This document shows positions 1 through 8,493 of a stretch of 64,000 bases of DNA, piece by piece. Source of the DNA: Wocania arenilitoris (GTDB lineage Bacteria > Bacteroidota > Bacteroidia > Flavobacteriales > Flavobacteriaceae); the NCBI RefSeq assembly GCF_021728535.1, contig NZ_JAKKDU010000002.1:190932-254931 (forward strand), written 5' to 3'. Made by a program: the position numbers and the translations under genes. The notes under the pieces were generated by a model. The model saw nothing but the letters and a program-made list of their open reading frames with translations. It was not told where the DNA came from and ran no database searches. Within the stretch, counting starts at the first letter, position 1; each line of letters begins with the position of its first letter.

Positions 1-2
1 AA

Positions 3-776
3 AAAAGTTATGGTAAAGGCAATGCATCTTATAAAAAAACCGAATCTAAACCAAAAAAACCTTCTAATCCAAATGAGATTCGCTTAAACAAGTACGTCGC
101 AAATTCAGGAATGTGTTCGCGTCGTGAGGCAGATGTGCATATTGCTACAGGCTTAGTTTCTGTTAACGGAAAAGTAATTACAGAAATGGGTTATAAAGTT
201 AAGCTAGGTGATGAAGTGCGTTATGATGGTGCGCGTATAAACCCAGAAAAAAAAGCTTACGTATTACTTAATAAACCTAAAGGATTTGCTACAACAACCA
301 GCGAAGGTAAGGGGCGTACAGTTATGGATTTGGTTGCTAATGCTACAAATTCGAATATTAAACCAATTGGGCGTTTAGGTAGAAATTCTAAAGGGTTGTT
401 ACTTTTTACTAATGATGATACTATTGTTAGTAAATTTACAAATTCTAAAAATGGTGTGGCGCGTTTGTTTCATATTGAACTAGATAAAAATTTAAAGCTT
501 GAAGACTTAAAAAAGATTGAAAAAGGTTTTAAAGTTGATGGAAAATTAATTGCTGTTGAAGAAATTAGTTATATTGATGGTGCATCAAAAAAAGAAATAG
601 GTCTTAAAATTAAAAATACCGGAAACACTATTCTTCGTACTATTTTCGATTATTTAAGCTACGATATAATTAGTATAGACTGTGTAGCCATTGGACATTT
701 AACTAAAAAAGATATACCACGCGGGCATTGGAAACATTTAACAGAGCAAGAGTTGAATATGCTTAAAATGCTTTAG
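3..776 (+). CDS. RluB/RsuA-type pseudouridine synthase, 5'-truncated by window edge, catalytic Asp missing
   Basis: The reading frame is open from the left edge, so the true start lies outside the window; the Met at 111 is internal to an S4 RNA-binding domain (RLNKYVANSGMCSRREAD). The layout (S4 domain, then a PseudoU_synth core, ending in PRGHWKHLTEQE) matches the 23S rRNA pseudouridine synthases RluB/RluF. Family members carry GRLDxxTxGLLLLT with Asp as the catalytic nucleophile. Here the motif reads GRLGRNSKGLLLFTND, with Gly encoded at 378-380. The usual basic 'RxVRRIFE' segment is also altered, to TILRTIFDYL. The fold is therefore probably kept, but activity is doubtful. It may be a non-catalytic RNA-binding paralog or a decaying copy. 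Confidence in the family is high and in the function low. Confidence 0.85.
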   Translation, partial: KSYGKGNASYKKTESKPKKPSNPNEIRLNKYVANSGMCSRREADVHIATGLVSVNGKVITEMGYKVKLGDEVRYDGARINPEKKAYVLLNKPKGFATTTSEGKGRTVMDLVANATNSNIKPIGRLGRNSKGLLLFTNDDTIVSKFTNSKNGVARLFHIELDKNLKLEDLKKIEKGFKVDGKLIAVEEISYIDGASKKEIGLKIKNTGNTILRTIFDYLSYDIISIDCVAIGHLTKKDIPRGHWKHLTEQELNMLKML

Positions 777-782
777 GTTTTT

Positions 783-1120
783 TTAAACTCGCCAATATAC
801 CATAAAAATACCTGATGGATCGTGTACAAAATATTCATTTCCCCAATTGTTATAATGAATTTCTGAAATTCTAACCCTTTTATATTTGTTATTTAAGTTT
901 AGTTTTTTTAAATTTTCTACTTCTAGAAAAACATAGTGTTATCAACCCAGTCTTTTGCATAATAACCTTGTAGATAAAATCCAAAATCTTCTTGTTTGAA
1001 ATAGGACATTTTATCTAAAGTCTTAGTTTCAGTAAATCCAAAATCTTAATAAAAAGCTCTTGATATATTGTATTATTTGGCACCAATAAAAGCTCTTGTT
1101 GATTTGATTTGTTGTGTCAT
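783..1120 (-). pseudogene. VOC (glyoxalase/bleomycin-resistance) family pseudogene
   Basis: Read on the minus strand from the ATG at 1120, the sequence gives MTQQIKSTRAFIGAK, then a stop, YNISRAFY, another stop, DFGFTET, and later DFGFYLQGYYAKDWVDNTMFF. After a one-base frameshift it continues LEVENLKKLN to VHDPSGIFMVYWRV and a stop at 783. This is recognisable as the small flavobacterial VOC proteins of about 120 residues, which have the same start, the KDWVDNTMVFLEVEN stretch and the HDPSGI end. Two in-frame TAA codons and one frameshift make it non-functional. The family assignment rests on remembered family sequence, not on a search. Confidence 0.8.
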
Positions 1121-1540
1121 GATTGATTAATTGATTGTGATTTTTTAAGAAGAATGAAGATAAATAGATAATAATTATAAAAGCAGCGTTTTAAATAAAA
1201 CCAAAAAAAAATCTGAAAATGTTTGGCGTATTAAAAAATAAATTACTTTTGCTTACCTTTTTTTGAGCAAGAACATTAGGCTTAAAGAAATAGCTGAACA
1301 AATTGAAACCTGTTTCTATGTTCGGGCTTTTGAAAATTAGGAAGTCATATTCAAAAGCAGCTTTCAGATTAAGCAACCGAATTTTAAAGCTAACTTCCGT
1401 GTCTCCAATATATGCTATACAGTATGAATATGCTTTTGTGCCTACAACTTGCAAAGCTTTTCGTATTTGATGTTTAATTGTTATTACCGTAACCTGTAGC
1501 TAATAAACAATTTGCATTTTTTATTTTTTAAATAAACATT
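1121..1540. other. intergenic region upstream of speA; one doubtful small ORF
   Basis: About 420 bases between the VOC pseudogene and speA. A minus-strand reading frame at 1191-1454 (87 residues, rich in Phe, Asn and Lys) has no recognisable motif or relative. I treat it as unproven, although its length in AT-rich DNA leaves open a remnant of a decayed gene. The promoter of the polyamine operon should lie in the last 150 bases, but I could not fix a convincing -33/-7 pair. Confidence 0.35.
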
Positions 1541-2986
1541 TTGAATACTAAATATATTGATTTAATCAATCAGACTTTTGATTTTCCACAAGAGGAATTT
1601 AAAGTTGATAAAGGGCAGTTATATTTTCATGGGATTGATTTAATGCAACTTACAAGACAATATGGTGCGCCTCTAAAATTTACCTATTTGCCACAAATAT
1701 CGAACAATATTAATAGAGCAAAAAGGTGGTTTACAAGTGCTATAGAAAAGTACAATTACAAAGGCAACTATAACTATTGTTATTGCACAAAAAGCAGCCA
1801 TTTTAAGCATGTTTTGGATGAGGCTTTGAAGAATGATATACATATTGAAACATCTTCAGCTTTTGATATTGATATTGTTGAAAATTTAAAGGCTGAAGGA
1901 AAAATTAGAAACAATACCTATGTAATTAGCAATGGTTTTAAACGTGCGCAGTACATTACCAATATTGCACGTTTAATAAATAATGGACATAAAAATACTA
2001 TTCCAATTATTGATAATTATGAGGAAATTGATTTGCTTTCACAAGAAATCAATGGTAAATTTAATCTTGGAATTAGAATAGCATCAGAAGAAGAACCAAA
2101 ATTTGAGTTTTATACCTCGCGTTTAGGAATTGGCTACAAAAACATTGTCCCGTTTTATAAGAATCAGATTGCTAATAATGAAAAGGTAGAACTTAAAATG
2201 TTACACTTTTTTATTAATACCGGCATTCGTGATAATGCATATTACTGGAACGAGCTGCTGAAATGTTTAAAGGTGTACACGAGTTTAAAAAAGATTTGTC
2301 CGTCACTGGATAGCTTAAATATTGGCGGTGGTTTCCCAATAAAAAACTCGTTAGGTTTTGAGTTTGATTATGAATATATGGTCGATGAAATCATAAATCA
2401 AATTAAATTAACCTGCGAAGAAGAAGATGTTAAAGTACCAAACATTTTTACAGAATTTGGAAGTTTCACCGTTGGCGAAAGTGGTGGTGCCATTTACGAA
2501 GTATTGTACCAAAAGCAACAAAACGACCGTGAAAAGTGGAACATGATAAACTCTTCGTTCATTACCACATTGCCTGATACTTGGGCGATTAACAAGCGTT
2601 TTGTTTTGTTGGCGGTAAACCGCTGGCAAGATAGCTATGAGCGTATTTTACTAGGAGGTTTAACATGCGATAGTGACGATTATTACAATAGTGAACAACA
2701 CATGAATGCGATTTACCTGCCAAAATACAATAAAGATAAACCATTGTATGTAGGTTTTTTTAATACTGGAGCCTACCAAGAAACCATTGGAGGTTTTGGT
2801 GGGTTACAACACTGCTTAATTCCATCACCAAAGCATATTTTAATTAATAGGGATACCGATAGTAATTTAATTACAAGTGTATTTAGCGAGCAACAAAAAA
2901 GTGAAGATTTACTAAAAATATTAGGTTACGAGAAACAATCAAGGGCTATTGAGTCAGAAGATTTAGACTTAGCTAATTATAATTAA
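1541..2986 (+). CDS. speA: biosynthetic arginine decarboxylase (PLP, alanine-racemase fold)
   Basis: Decarboxylates L-arginine to agmatine in the cytoplasm, the first step from arginine to putrescine. The 481-residue protein is the short Bacteroidota type. It has an alanine-racemase-like barrel with the PLP lysine in YCTKSSHF (about K84), a glycine-rich phosphate-binding stretch NIGGGFP, EFGSFTVGESGG, and a C-terminal beta domain with the active-site Cys region LTCDSDDYY and a GGFGGLQHCL stretch. The start is TTG at 1541; the next Met is at residue 35, inside conserved sequence, so the TTG start is preferred. It is followed 4 bases later by agmatinase, which supports arginine/agmatine as the pathway. 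A diaminopimelate-type decarboxylase is less likely given the neighbours. Confidence 0.92.
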   Translation: MNTKYIDLINQTFDFPQEEFKVDKGQLYFHGIDLMQLTRQYGAPLKFTYLPQISNNINRAKRWFTSAIEKYNYKGNYNYCYCTKSSHFKHVLDEALKNDIHIETSSAFDIDIVENLKAEGKIRNNTYVISNGFKRAQYITNIARLINNGHKNTIPIIDNYEEIDLLSQEINGKFNLGIRIASEEEPKFEFYTSRLGIGYKNIVPFYKNQIANNEKVELKMLHFFINTGIRDNAYYWNELLKCLKVYTSLKKICPSLDSLNIGGGFPIKNSLGFEFDYEYMVDEIINQIKLTCEEEDVKVPNIFTEFGSFTVGESGGAIYEVLYQKQQNDREKWNMINSSFITTLPDTWAINKRFVLLAVNRWQDSYERILLGGLTCDSDDYYNSEQHMNAIYLPKYNKDKPLYVGFFNTGAYQETIGGFGGLQHCLIPSPKHILINRDTDSNLITSVFSEQQKSEDLLKILGYEKQSRAIESEDLDLANYN

Positions 2987-2990
2987 TACA

Positions 2991-3929
2991 ATGAACAATA
3001 AAACATATGCTGGAATTCCTGAGGAATTCGCAAAGTTAGAACAAGCAAAAATTGTTTTAATTCCCGTGCCTTATGATGGTACTAGCACATGGCAAAAAGG
3101 CGCCGATAAAGGACCAAAAGCATTCTTAGAAGCTTCAGAAAACATGGAACTTTACGATATTGAAACAGATACTGAAGTTTATCAACAAGGGGTGTTTTTA
3201 GCTGATGCAGTTACCGAAAATGCATCGCCAGAAACCATGGTTGAGGCCGTACATCAAATCACAAAAAAGTATATCAAGAAAAATAAATTTGTTACCATTT
3301 TTGGTGGTGAACACTCCGTTTCTATTGGTACTATACGTGCATTTAATGAGATGTATCCTAGCTTAACAGTGTTACATATTGATGCGCATGCCGATTTACG
3401 AGAGTCGTATGAAGGTTCTAAGTGCAATCATGCTTGTGCGGTTTATGAAGCGAACCAAAATACAAATCTAATTCAAGTAGGGATTCGTTCCATGGACATC
3501 ATGGAAAAAACGGTTATGGACAAAGAGAAAACTTATTTTGCTCATGATATGGCTGTGGATGATACTTGGATGGATTCGGCTATCGATCAGATGACAGATA
3601 ATGTGTTTATTACGTTTGATTTAGATGCTTTTGATCCTTCTATTTTGCCAAGCACCGGTACACCAGAACCTGGAGGTTTGTTATGGTATGAAACGTTGGA
3701 GTTTTTAAAGCAAGTATTTGAAGAAAAGAACGTAGTAGGTTTTGATATTGTGGAATTATGCCCGAATTCAAAAGAAAAATCATCAGACTTTTTAGCTGCT
3801 AAATTGTATTATAAGATGCTAAGTTATAAGTTTATGAATGATAATATCGATGATGACTTTGATAATAACTATGAAGCAACCCAAATCAAAAAGAATACCT
3901 TAAAATTTACTGAAAATGATAACTACTAA
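2991..3929 (+). CDS. speB: agmatinase (ureohydrolase family)
   Basis: Hydrolyses agmatine to putrescine and urea. The di-manganese site of the arginase/agmatinase family is complete: GGEHS (H108), DAHAD (D131, H133, D135) and DLDAFDP (D210, D212). Length (312 residues) is normal. The gene lies between speA and the deoxyhypusine-synthase-like gene, overlapping the latter by 14 bases, so the three are very probably co-transcribed and translationally coupled. The neighbours argue for agmatinase rather than arginase or formimidoylglutamase. Confidence 0.95.
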   Translation: MNNKTYAGIPEEFAKLEQAKIVLIPVPYDGTSTWQKGADKGPKAFLEASENMELYDIETDTEVYQQGVFLADAVTENASPETMVEAVHQITKKYIKKNKFVTIFGGEHSVSIGTIRAFNEMYPSLTVLHIDAHADLRESYEGSKCNHACAVYEANQNTNLIQVGIRSMDIMEKTVMDKEKTYFAHDMAVDDTWMDSAIDQMTDNVFITFDLDAFDPSILPSTGTPEPGGLLWYETLEFLKQVFEEKNVVGFDIVELCPNSKEKSSDFLAAKLYYKMLSYKFMNDNIDDDFDNNYEATQIKKNTLKFTENDNY

Positions 3930-4893
3930 AGGTCCAATTTCACAATTTATTGAGCAGCATTATTTACATTTTAATGCAGCGGCTTTGGTTGATGCAGCTA
4001 AAGGCTATGAAGCGCAACTAAATAATGGTGCTAAAATGTTGGTGTCTTTAGCAGGTGCTATGAGTACTGCGGAGTTAGGGAAAAGTTTTGCAGAAATGAT
4101 TCGTCAAGATAAAGTGCAAATTATTTCCTGTACAGGAGCGAATTTAGAAGAAGACATCATGAATTTGGTGGCACACTCGCATTACAAACGCGTACCTAAT
4201 TATCGTGATTTAACACCTCAAGAAGAATGGAATTTGTTAGAAAAAGGGTTAAATAGAGTTACAGACACTTGTATTCCTGAAGAAGAAGCCTTTAGAAGAC
4301 TGCAACAACACATTTTTGAAATTTGGAAGGATACCGACATAAAAGGCGAACGTTATTTACCACACGAATATATGTATAAAATGTTACTATCGGGTGTTTT
4401 AGAACAATACTATGAAATTGATTTAAAGGATTCTTGGATGTATGCTGCTGCGGAAAAGAATTTACCAATAGTGTGCCCAGGTTGGGAAGATAGTACTATG
4501 GGAAATATTTTTGCAAGTTATGTGCTTAAAGGCGAATTAAAGGCAAGTACCATGAAATCGGGTATTGAATATATGACGTTTTTAGCAGATTGGTATACCG
4601 AAAACTCATCAAAAGGCATAGGTTTTTTTCAAATTGGAGGCGGTATTGCTGGCGATTTTCCTATTTGCGTTGTACCAATGTTATACCAAGATATGGAGCG
4701 TACAGACACACCATTTTGGAGTTATTTTTGTCAGATAAGTGATTCCACAACAAGTTATGGCTCCTACTCAGGAGCAGTTCCAAATGAAAAAATCACTTGG
4801 GGAAAACTAGATATTGATACCCCTAAATTTATTATAGAAAGTGATGCAACTATTGTTGCGCCTTTAATTTTTGCTTATCTTTTGGGCATGTAA
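3916..4893 (+). CDS. deoxyhypusine synthase-like protein (probable polyamine aminobutyltransferase)
   Basis: A 325-residue member of the deoxyhypusine synthase family. Eukaryotic and archaeal enzymes transfer an aminobutyl group from spermidine to eIF5A/aIF5A via a lysine imine and NAD. Bacteria lack that substrate, and related bacterial enzymes are known as homospermidine synthases. The catalytic lysine region of the human enzyme (SWGKI, K329) is matched here by TWGKL (K297, codon 4804-4806). NAD-site-like stretches GGGIAGDFP and SLAGAMSTAE are visible. Its place directly after speA and speB, overlapping speB, points to putrescine or a derived polyamine as substrate. The exact product (for example sym-homospermidine) is inference. 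Confidence 0.85.
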   Translation: MITTKGPISQFIEQHYLHFNAAALVDAAKGYEAQLNNGAKMLVSLAGAMSTAELGKSFAEMIRQDKVQIISCTGANLEEDIMNLVAHSHYKRVPNYRDLTPQEEWNLLEKGLNRVTDTCIPEEEAFRRLQQHIFEIWKDTDIKGERYLPHEYMYKMLLSGVLEQYYEIDLKDSWMYAAAEKNLPIVCPGWEDSTMGNIFASYVLKGELKASTMKSGIEYMTFLADWYTENSSKGIGFFQIGGGIAGDFPICVVPMLYQDMERTDTPFWSYFCQISDSTTSYGSYSGAVPNEKITWGKLDIDTPKFIIESDATIVAPLIFAYLLGM

Positions 4894-4924
4894 ATTGACC
4901 AAATCAAAAAAAATTACACCAACC

Positions 4925-5257
4925 ATGAAAAATAGAAATGATAATTTGAAACGTGTCATTGTAGATTTTAAAAAATTAACACCAGAGATTCTTGCGCTTT
5001 TAGTTGAAAAGTATCCTGATGGGTATGACGACGATCATATTATATCGTTTAGAAATCAGCATAATGAACTTATAGAAGCTGTTGAAGTTGTTACTGAAGA
5101 TACCAAATACTTGGTGAAAGTAAGTACCAAATTAGAAGTGACTATGGAGAATTATGATGTAGATGATTATGAAGATTTTGATGACGATGATCCAGAAGCG
5201 GTACAGCCTCCAAATATAGATGAGAGTGCTGATTCAGAAGACGATAACGATGATTAA
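4925..5257 (+). CDS. uncharacterised acidic-tailed protein
   Basis: A 110-residue protein starting at MKNRNDNLKRV. The frame is open upstream to 4871, but those codons overlap the preceding gene and have no conserved look, so the ATG at 4925 is chosen. The N-terminal part (about residues 1-70) looks folded, with basic and hydrophobic residues (VIVDFKKLTPEILALLVEKYP). The C-terminal 40 residues are almost all Asp/Glu with few hydrophobics. Similar flavobacterial proteins are sometimes labelled DNA primase, but I see no primase motif. The gene starts 31 bases after the polyamine operon and may share its transcript. Function unknown. Confidence 0.75.
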   Translation: MKNRNDNLKRVIVDFKKLTPEILALLVEKYPDGYDDDHIISFRNQHNELIEAVEVVTEDTKYLVKVSTKLEVTMENYDVDDYEDFDDDDPEAVQPPNIDESADSEDDNDD

Positions 5258-5274
5258 AACATAGTAATAATAAT

Positions 5275-5496
5275 ATGAGAACAGCTGTTTTTAAGTCCTA
5301 CAAAAACGGTTATTTTATCTTTTGGTTTGAAAACGGTGAAGAGCTAGCATTTGAAGAAGTGCATCCTCGCGTTTTAAAACAATTCGATTTAAAAAACAAT
5401 AAAGAATTTAAAGATAAAGAGTTTCGAATAACTTTTGTAGAAGACGAAGATGGAGAAGATGTTATTTACCGAGTTGAAAGTTTGAAACCTCTTTAA
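5275..5496 (+). CDS. small uncharacterised protein
   Basis: 73 residues, MRTAVFKSYKNGYFIFWF to RVESLKPL. The alternating hydrophobic pattern (VFKSYKNGYFIFWFENGEEL) suggests a small beta-sheet domain, with a charged stretch NNKEFKDKEFRITFVEDEDGED after it. It lies 17 bases after the acidic-tailed gene on the same strand, so the two are probably one transcript. I recognise no family motif. The ATG at 5275 is the only plausible start. Confidence 0.65.
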   Translation: MRTAVFKSYKNGYFIFWFENGEELAFEEVHPRVLKQFDLKNNKEFKDKEFRITFVEDEDGEDVIYRVESLKPL

Positions 5497-5504
5497 TAAT
5501 TTTT

Positions 5505-6887
5505 TTAAAATTCCTTTAAAGTCTTTGGTGTTTTTATAAACACCTCCCAAATAAATACACTGTAAACAATACCATATTCTAAGCCTATTATCCATAAATT
5601 TTCAGATTTATCTGCTTTATCAATATTTAAATATGCTAAATAGCTTAATATAATTACAAAGCTCCATACCAACGGAAATTTATATTTTGTAAAGACTGAT
5701 AATATCAATAATGTTGCAATATACCAAGGGTGTACCGTTGTAGCTGTAAAATAATAAAAAGACAGTACGAGTAACATTGCGGTTATTAATTCAATAGTCG
5801 TTTTGTTCCTTCTAAAAAAGGTTATAATCAATACGAAAACAAATACTATAATAGGTGTTATTTGCCCTATAATGGCAATTTCGTTGTAGCCTCTAAAAGT
5901 ATACCCAATGGCTCTGGCGATGTAGTAAATGCTCGCGTTAAACTCAAAATTTTTAAACCAAAGCGCAACAGTTTCAGTATAGTTATTTATAAATTCAGAA
6001 GAGTAAAAAGGAAGAAATAATACAATTGTTGTTATGCCTACAATAACATAAAACGAGATTAAATGTGTTATCTTGAGTACACCAGAGATATCACGCTTAT
6101 TAAACCACTGAAAAAATAAAGGTAGAAATATTAATGGTATTAATTTAACGGAAACTGAAAAAGCAAAAGCTACCGCAGCAAGTTGCCATTTACCAATGTG
6201 CAATAAGTACAAACTCCATATTAAAAAGAAAATCATCACTCCTTCAAAATGAAGATTACCAGTTAATTCAATAATTATAAAAGGATTTAAAATATACCAG
6301 AAAATACGGTAAGTTGGCATGTTTAGATTTGTGAGCAATTTTTTTCCGAAGTAAAGTGTGCCAAAATCTGCAACAATAATTAATAAACGCATTACCATTA
6401 CCGAGCCTAAAATACTTTTCCCAGAAAACAGTCCAGCAATTACAAAGCAGAGTTGATTAATTGGGGGGTAATTGGTAAAATGGCTTGCATTTAATATGCC
6501 CATCCCTTTATATAGTTCTTTTGCTTGAGCCACAGGGAACTCGCCGTTACTAATAAAAGATTCAACCGTAAATAAATAAGGGTTAAAACCTTCTAATAGC
6601 ATTCTACCATCCCAAATAAATCGATAAAAGTCTTGAGATAAATGGGGTATTGCTAAAATAAAAACAGCTCTAAATCCAAAAGCTAACCAAGTTAAAAGTT
6701 TAATGTTTGTTTTTAAAAGTTTTACTAGTTTAAAAAGTAAAAAGCATAAAGCAGTATAAAGCGAAACCAATTTTATATAGTCTGTACGTACTAAATCGTA
6801 AGCAAAAGATATATAAAACAGCAGGCTTGCAAATACTAAAAGCAAAGGTGTTTTATAGAGTTTAAAAAGAGTAGTATTTAAAAACAT
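5505..6887 (-). CDS. GT-C fold polytopic glycosyltransferase (mannosyltransferase-like, GT87-type)
   Basis: A 460-residue integral membrane protein with roughly ten hydrophobic segments. The first extracytoplasmic loop carries LSQDFYRFIWDGRMLLEGFNPYLF (acidic D-x-x-R-F-x-W-D-G), the signature seen in polyprenol-phosphate-dependent mannosyl/glycosyltransferases of the DUF2029/GT87 group. TNYPPINQLCF and HPWYIATLL also match that group. It would use a lipid-linked sugar donor in the inner membrane and act on the periplasmic face. It is convergent with the small gene ending at 5496 and ends 9 bases from it. The acceptor cannot be told from sequence. Confidence 0.8.
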   Translation of the reverse strand: MFLNTTLFKLYKTPLLLVFASLLFYISFAYDLVRTDYIKLVSLYTALCFLLFKLVKLLKTNIKLLTWLAFGFRAVFILAIPHLSQDFYRFIWDGRMLLEGFNPYLFTVESFISNGEFPVAQAKELYKGMGILNASHFTNYPPINQLCFVIAGLFSGKSILGSVMVMRLLIIVADFGTLYFGKKLLTNLNMPTYRIFWYILNPFIIIELTGNLHFEGVMIFFLIWSLYLLHIGKWQLAAVAFAFSVSVKLIPLIFLPLFFQWFNKRDISGVLKITHLISFYVIVGITTIVLFLPFYSSEFINNYTETVALWFKNFEFNASIYYIARAIGYTFRGYNEIAIIGQITPIIVFVFVLIITFFRRNKTTIELITAMLLVLSFYYFTATTVHPWYIATLLILSVFTKYKFPLVWSFVIILSYLAYLNIDKADKSENLWIIGLEYGIVYSVFIWEVFIKTPKTLKEF

Positions 6888-7059
6888 GAAGTAAATATAA
6901 TGTTAATTGTTTGTCTCGCCTTAACTAGATAACTTACTTCTATTTTTTGGTTGTTAATTTTTATTTAATCATTGCATTTAGTTAAATTTGTTAATCTAGT
7001 TTACGGTTTTAATTAAAACTATTAAAAGAGATTAATTGCATATAGCATACTAATTTATT

Positions 7060-8493
7060 ATGAGAAATAGAAAATTAAGGTTTATTAATTGTTTAATTTT
7101 GCTGGTCTTTGTTGCTGGTTGCCAAAAACCACAACAAGTAAAACAACCCAACATACTTTTAATTTGTGTTGATGACCTTCGTCCCGAATTAAAAAGCTTT
7201 GGTGCAGACCATATAATTTCTCCTAATATCGATAAGCTTGCTAAAAAGGGTGTTGCTTTCCAGAGTCATTATGTTAATTCTCCCAGTTGTGGACCATCGC
7301 GCTACACTTTGTTAACAGGCAATTATGGTACTCCAAATAATAACGCTCTTTTTTTAAGAGCACAGCAAATAACCAACGGGCAAACCGTTAATCAAAGTAT
7401 GCCAGAGTGGTTTAAAACTCATGGTTATACTACAGTTTCGGTGGGTAAAGTCTCGCATCACCCAGGAGGGAGAGGTGGATTAAATTGGAATGATAGCACT
7501 AATATTGAAATGCCAAATGCTTGGGATAGACACCTTATGCCTGTTGAGAAATGGCAACATCCACGAGGAGCGATGCACGGATTAGCTTATGGTGAAATTA
7601 GAGTTAATGCAAGCGAGATGGATGTGTTTCAATCTGCTGAAGGGCATGATGATATTTATCCCGATGGAGCCATTACTAACGTAGCTTTAAATGAATTAAA
7701 AACATTGACTGCTGATAACAAAAAGCCATTTTTTCTTGCCGTTGGTTTTCTTAAACCTCATTTACCTTTTGGTGCTCCAAAAGCATATTTAGATAAGTAT
7801 GAAGATATCGAGTTTCCTGAAGTAAACCATAATCAAAAGCCTATAGGGAGAACCACTTGGCATAAATCAGGTGAATTTAATCAATATAATAAGTGGGATA
7901 AAGACCCGAATACTGATAGTGAGTTTGCAGAAGAGATAAGACGACATTATGCTGCATGCGTTAGTTACGCTGATGCTCAAGTTGGAAAAGTTCTTGCAGA
8001 ATTAAAACGCACTGGAGCAGATAAAAATACTATAGTTGTACTTTGGGGAGACCATGGTTGGCACTTGGGCGAACATGCTATTTGGGGAAAACATAGTTTA
8101 TTTGAAGAGTCTTTGCATGCGCCACTAATAATACACGACCCAAGAGTAAAACAAAATGGTTTTAAAACGAATGCCATGGTTGAAACTTTAGATATTTTTC
8201 CAACCTTATGCGATTTGACAGCTATAGAAAATCCTAAATTCACTAAAGGGGTGTCGTTAAAAGATATTTTAAATAAACAAGATACTATAGGGCATAGTGT
8301 ATTGGCTTATAAACCGGGAGCTAAAACGTTAAGAACCAAAACCCACCGATTAATATTGCATAATGATGGATTTGTAGAGTTATACGATCATACAACCATT
8401 GAAAAAGAAACTAAAAATATAGCTGATAAATATCCCGAATTAGTTAATAAGTTAATTGATGAATTACGCGCTAAATTTCATAACGAATTCTAA
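7060..8493 (+). CDS. lipoprotein sulfatase, iduronate-2-sulfatase-like (S1 family)
   Basis: A 477-residue exported sulfatase. A lipobox ending at C21 (VFVAGCQK) predicts a lipid-anchored protein. [13 protein letters not shown] gives the metal-binding Asp pair at the N-terminus. SPSCGPSR contains the formylglycine signature C-x-P-x-R, with C77 as the residue to be modified, and is followed by [27 protein letters not shown] is the second metal and substrate region. The overall look resembles iduronate-2-sulfatase and marine polysaccharide sulfatases. It needs a formylglycine-generating or anaerobic maturase encoded elsewhere. It converges with the outer-membrane protein gene and overlaps its 3' end by 23 bases. 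The substrate is probably a sulfated polysaccharide, which is inference. Confidence 0.9.
   Translation: MRNRKLRFINCLILLVFVAGCQKPQQVKQPNILLICVDDLRPELKSFGADHIISPNIDKLAKKGVAFQSHYVNSPSCGPSRYTLLTGNYGTPNNNALFLRAQQITNGQTVNQSMPEWFKTHGYTTVSVGKVSHHPGGRGGLNWNDSTNIEMPNAWDRHLMPVEKWQHPRGAMHGLAYGEIRVNASEMDVFQSAEGHDDIYPDGAITNVALNELKTLTADNKKPFFLAVGFLKPHLPFGAPKAYLDKYEDIEFPEVNHNQKPIGRTTWHKSGEFNQYNKWDKDPNTDSEFAEEIRRHYAACVSYADAQVGKVLAELKRTGADKNTIVVLWGDHGWHLGEHAIWGKHSLFEESLHAPLIIHDPRVKQNGFKTNAMVETLDIFPTLCDLTAIENPKFTKGVSLKDILNKQDTIGHSVLAYKPGAKTLRTKTHRLILHNDGFVELYDHTTIEKETKNIADKYPELVNKLIDELRAKFHNEF

Noticed and set aside
1191-1454. 87-residue minus-strand frame upstream of speA
   Set aside because: No family match or clear start context; kept only as a note in the gap entry.
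7060-8493. Sulfatase as part of the SusC/SusD locus
   Set aside because: It lies 5.6 kb left of the sigma gene on the far side of the GLPGLI/barrel cluster, which runs on the opposite strand, so linkage to the locus is not supported by position.
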